From Agromyces sp. (GTDB lineage: Bacteria; Actinomycetota; Actinomycetes; Actinomycetales; Microbacteriaceae): a stretch of DNA of 15,430 nucleotides. Position numbers and translations under genes: made by a program. Each line of letters begins with the position of its first letter. Position 1 is the stretch's first letter. The stretch spans positions 1 through 15,430 of the forward strand of contig JAPSJU010000022.1 of the NCBI GenBank assembly GCA_031178025.1, in the 5' to 3' direction. The notes beneath the pieces were generated by a model, which worked only from the letters and a program-made list of their open reading frames with translations, did not search any database and was not told where the DNA came from. Positions 13,229-15,430 of the stretch are shown here, piece after piece.

Positions 13229-13918
13229 ATGTTCTACTGGATCATGAAGCACATCGTCGTCGGTCCCATCCTCCTGGCGATCTTCCGGCCCTGGATCGTG
13301 GGCCTCGAGAACGTGCCAAGGACCGGCGCCGTGGTGCTGGCGTCGAACCACCTCTCCTTCATCGACTCGATCTTCCTGCCGCTCGTCGTGGACCGCCCGG
13401 TGGTGTTCCTCGCCAAGAGCGAGTACTTCACGGGCAGGGGCCTGAAGGGATGGGCGACGCGCGTCTTCTTCCAGGCCGCCGGCCAGCTCCCGATCGACCG
13501 CTCGGGCGGCAAGGCGTCGGAGGCCTCCCTCGAGACGGGACTCCGCGTGCTCGGCGAGGGCGGCATCCTCGGCATCTATCCCGAGGGCACGCGCAGTCCC
13601 GACGCCCGCCTCTACCGGGGGCGCACGGGCGTCGCCCGGATGGTGCTCGAGGCAGGCGTCCCCGTCATCCCCGTGGCGATGATCGGCACCGAGAAGGTCA
13701 TGCCGATCGGCACGCGGCTGCCGAAGGTCCGCCGCATCGGCATCATCATCGGCGAGCCGCTCGACTTCACCCGCTTCGAGGGACTCGAGGGCGATCGCTT
13801 CGTGCTGCGCTCGGTGACCGACGAACTCGTCTACGAGCTCCGCGCCCTCAGCGGCCAGGACTACGTCGACGTCTATGCGAGCTCGGTGCGGGAGCAGCGC
13901 GCCTCGCAATCGCGGTAG
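13229..13918 (+). CDS. 1-acyl-sn-glycerol-3-phosphate acyltransferase (PlsC family)
   Basis: A 229-residue membrane-associated acyltransferase expected to add the second acyl chain to lysophosphatidic acid, giving phosphatidic acid. Motif I is the catalytic N-H-x4-D (H41, D46 in NHLSFID). Motif III is YPEGTRS (E119-S123), which binds the glycerol phosphate. The VPVIPVAMIG strand near residues 144-153 is the conserved motif IV. A hydrophobic stretch at residues 9-20 can anchor it to the membrane. Length fits short actinobacterial PlsC proteins such as those near aroG in Mycobacterium. The ATG has a GGAGG five to eight bases upstream and likely its own promoter. Acyl donor (ACP or CoA) and exact acceptor are unknown. 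It lies between the glucokinase and DAHP synthase genes, all co-directional. Confidence 0.9.
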   Translation: MFYWIMKHIVVGPILLAIFRPWIVGLENVPRTGAVVLASNHLSFIDSIFLPLVVDRPVVFLAKSEYFTGRGLKGWATRVFFQAAGQLPIDRSGGKASEASLETGLRVLGEGGILGIYPEGTRSPDARLYRGRTGVARMVLEAGVPVIPVAMIGTEKVMPIGTRLPKVRRIGIIIGEPLDFTRFEGLEGDRFVLRSVTDELVYELRALSGQDYVDVYASSVREQRASQSR

Positions 13919-13921
13919 GCT
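13916..13921 (+). promoter_or_regulatory. -10 box TAGGCT overlapping the plsC stop
   Basis: The plsC stop codon TAG is again the start of TAGGCT, as at the pyc end. A start near 13928 gives a leader of about 70 bases for the DAHP synthase gene. That leader can fold a 7-bp stem, 13931-13937 with 13945-13951, which could be an attenuator or chance. Confidence 0.4.
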
Positions 13922-13997
13922 CGACTGGCGGCGGCGCGCATGCGGCGCCGCGTTCCCATTCCCCCGGCGCCAAGCGCCCGAACCCTCAGGACGTCCC

Positions 13998-15368
13998 GTG
14001 GTACAGCTCGTCGAGCCCGTCGTCAGTGCAGATCCCTCCGTGATCGACGGCCTCGACTATTGGCGCACGCTGCCGATCAAGCAGCAGCCTCACTGGCCCG
14101 ACCCCGAGGCGGCGCACGCGGCATCCGCTGAACTCGCGACGCTCCCGCCGCTCGTCTTCGCGGGCGAGGTCGACATGCTTCGCACGCGGCTCGCCGCCGC
14201 GTCGCGGGGTGAGGCGTTCCTGCTGCAGGGCGGCGACTGCGCCGAGACCTTCGCGGGAGCGACCGCCGACCAGATCCGCAACCGGGTGAAGACCGTGCTG
14301 CAGATGGCCGTGGTGCTGACGTACGGCGCCTCGATGCCGGTCGTGAAGATGGGCCGCATGGCCGGCCAGTTCGCGAAGCCGCGCTCGAGCGACACGGAGA
14401 CCCGCGGCGGCGTCACCCTGCCGGCGTACCGCGGCGACATCGTGAACGGCTACGACTTCACGCCCGAGTCACGAGCGGCCGACCCGGCGCGCCTCGTGAA
14501 GGGCTACCACACCGCGGCGTCCACGCTCAATCTCATCCGCGCGTTCACGCAGGGAGGCTTCGCCGACCTGCGCCAGGTGCACTCGTGGAACCAGGGGTTC
14601 GCGTCCAACCCGGCGAACGCACGGTACGAATCCCTCGCTCGCGAGATCGACCGAGCGATCCGGTTCATGGATGCGTGCGGGGCCGACTTCGAGGCGCTGC
14701 GGCACACCGAGTTCTACACCGGCCACGAGGGCCTGCTCATGGACTACGAGCGGCCGATGACCCGGATCGACTCGCGTACCGGAACGCCGTACGACACCTC
14801 GGCGCACTTCATCTGGATCGGCGAGCGCACGCGCGACCTCGACGGGGCGCATGTCGATTTCCTCTCCCGGGTGCGCAACCCGATCGGCGTCAAGCTCGGG
14901 CCCTCGACGACGCCCGAGACCATGCTCGAGCTCATCGAGAAGCTCGACCCCGACCGCGAGCCCGGCAGGCTGACGTTCATCACGCGCATGGGCGCCGGCA
15001 AGATCCGCGACGCGCTGCCGCCGCTGCTCGAGGCGGTCAAGCGGAGTGACGCCAACCCCCTGTGGGTCACCGATCCCATGCACGGCAACGGCATCACCAC
15101 GCCGACCGGCTACAAGACGCGTCGCTTCGATGACGTCGTCGACGAGGTCAAGGGCTTCTTCGAGGCGCACCGGGCCGTCGGCACGTACCCGGGCGGCATC
15201 CACGTCGAACTCACCGGCGACGATGTCACCGAGTGCCTCGGCGGCTCGGAGCACATCGACGAGGCGACGCTCGCGACGCGGTACGAGTCGCTGTGCGACC
15301 CGCGCCTGAATCACATGCAGTCGCTCGAGCTCGCGTTCCTCGTGGCCGAGGAGCTCGCCGTCCGCTGA
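13998..15368 (+). CDS. aroG: Class II 3-deoxy-7-phosphoheptulonate (DAHP) synthase
   Basis: A 456-residue plant-type (class II) DAHP synthase. It condenses phosphoenolpyruvate with erythrose-4-phosphate, the first step of the shikimate pathway to aromatic amino acids. Family landmarks are all present: QGGDCAETF with metal-binding C81; KMGRMAGQFAKPRS; YHTAASTLNLIRAFT; HTEFYTGHEGLLMDYE; GPSTTPE; TRMGAGKIRD; WVTDPMHGNG; and the C-terminal GIHVELTGDDVTECLGG. Length matches Mycobacterium tuberculosis AroG (462). GTG at 13998 is chosen because the product starts like other members (short lead then IDGLDYWRTLP) and CAGGA lies about six bases upstream; longer in-frame starts run through GC-rich leader. 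Feedback inhibition by aromatic amino acids is usual in the class but not readable here. The gene ends before a 13-bp hairpin. Confidence 0.97.
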   Translation: MVQLVEPVVSADPSVIDGLDYWRTLPIKQQPHWPDPEAAHAASAELATLPPLVFAGEVDMLRTRLAAASRGEAFLLQGGDCAETFAGATADQIRNRVKTVLQMAVVLTYGASMPVVKMGRMAGQFAKPRSSDTETRGGVTLPAYRGDIVNGYDFTPESRAADPARLVKGYHTAASTLNLIRAFTQGGFADLRQVHSWNQGFASNPANARYESLAREIDRAIRFMDACGADFEALRHTEFYTGHEGLLMDYERPMTRIDSRTGTPYDTSAHFIWIGERTRDLDGAHVDFLSRVRNPIGVKLGPSTTPETMLELIEKLDPDREPGRLTFITRMGAGKIRDALPPLLEAVKRSDANPLWVTDPMHGNGITTPTGYKTRRFDDVVDEVKGFFEAHRAVGTYPGGIHVELTGDDVTECLGGSEHIDEATLATRYESLCDPRLNHMQSLELAFLVAEELAVR

Positions 15369-15374
15369 CGCGAT

Positions 15375-15410
15375 CGCGTGCGGGGCATCCCTCGGGCTGC
15401 CCCGCACGCG
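15375..15410 (+). terminator. 13-bp hairpin after the DAHP synthase gene
   Basis: CGCGTGCGGGGCA (15375-15387) pairs perfectly with TGCCCCGCACGCG (15398-15410) around a 10-base loop, six bases after the stop codon. Probable intrinsic-like terminator without a T-tract. The last 20 bases of the window hold nothing recognisable. Confidence 0.75.
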
Positions 15411-15430
15411 TGCGCACCATGTGCGAACGC

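Noticed and set aside
10835..13918. A 1027-codon plus-strand frame that ends in PlsC
   Set aside because: The first ~800 codons are antisense to fadD and out of frame with the ROK gene. Only the part from ATG 13229 has acyltransferase motifs and a ribosome binding site.
13229..15368. Glucokinase, PlsC and DAHP synthase as one new biosynthetic cluster
   Set aside because: plsC and aroG proximity is a conserved housekeeping neighbourhood in actinobacteria, and each gene seems to have its own promoter.
1..15430. CRISPR array, transposon, prophage, toxin-antitoxin or defence island
   Set aside because: No regular repeats, transposase, integrase or tRNA were seen. All genes are core metabolic or regulatory types with uniform composition.

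Overview
The window is a densely packed, GC-rich stretch (roughly 70% GC by eye) of an actinobacterial chromosome. Gene content, codon bias, GTG/TTG starts and very short promoters point to a Microbacteriaceae-type actinomycete (Microbacterium/Agromyces/Leucobacter-like). The genus is inferred, not proven. No tRNA, rRNA, CRISPR array, insertion sequence, phage gene or plasmid marker was seen. Fifteen protein genes fill nearly everything, and no gene-free stretch exceeds about 110 bases.

Left part (1-3905): a small acetyltransferase and an S4 RNA-binding protein on the minus strand diverge from a NUDIX hydrolase on the plus strand. Next comes a tight plus-strand operon: a CDP-alcohol phosphatidyltransferase (PgsA-like), a GarA/OdhI-type FHA protein and a FtsR-type MerR regulator. 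A second MerR regulator (Rv1830/McdR-like) follows under its own promoter. This matches the order pgsA2-garA-Rv1828-Rv1830 known from Mycobacterium and Corynebacterium, except that the bifunctional nuclease gene usually sitting between the two MerR genes is absent. The block links membrane lipid synthesis, 2-oxoglutarate/glutamate flux control and cell-division transcription.

Middle part (3948-10232): a minus-strand ParA-type ATPase diverges from a complete pyruvate carboxylase gene. Downstream lies a second deviant-Walker ATPase with a long disordered N-terminus, resembling the MinD-like ATPases (EspI type) of ESX/type VII secretion loci. It is probably co-transcribed with a peptide deformylase gene that starts with TTG. 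A perfect 17-bp hairpin closes this block.

Right part (10247-15368): a minus-strand long-chain acyl-CoA synthetase (FadD15-like) diverges from a ROK-family glucokinase, followed by a PlsC-type acyltransferase and a class II DAHP synthase, ending in a 13-bp hairpin. The set covers fatty-acid activation, glucose phosphorylation, phosphatidic acid synthesis and entry to the shikimate pathway. fadD15, plsC and aroG also lie near one another in Mycobacterium.

The strongest non-coding pattern is a recurrent TANNNT -10 box placed exactly six bases before the start codon, indicating leaderless transcripts for several genes. TAGGCT boxes also overlap two TAG stop codons, apparently giving the next gene its own promoter. 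I did not find a convincing undescribed multi-gene system. The best leads are the variant phosphosite of the GarA-like protein, the ESX-type ATPase without ESX neighbours in this window, the repeated element between parA and pyc, and the overlapping divergent -10 boxes between fadD and the glucokinase gene.
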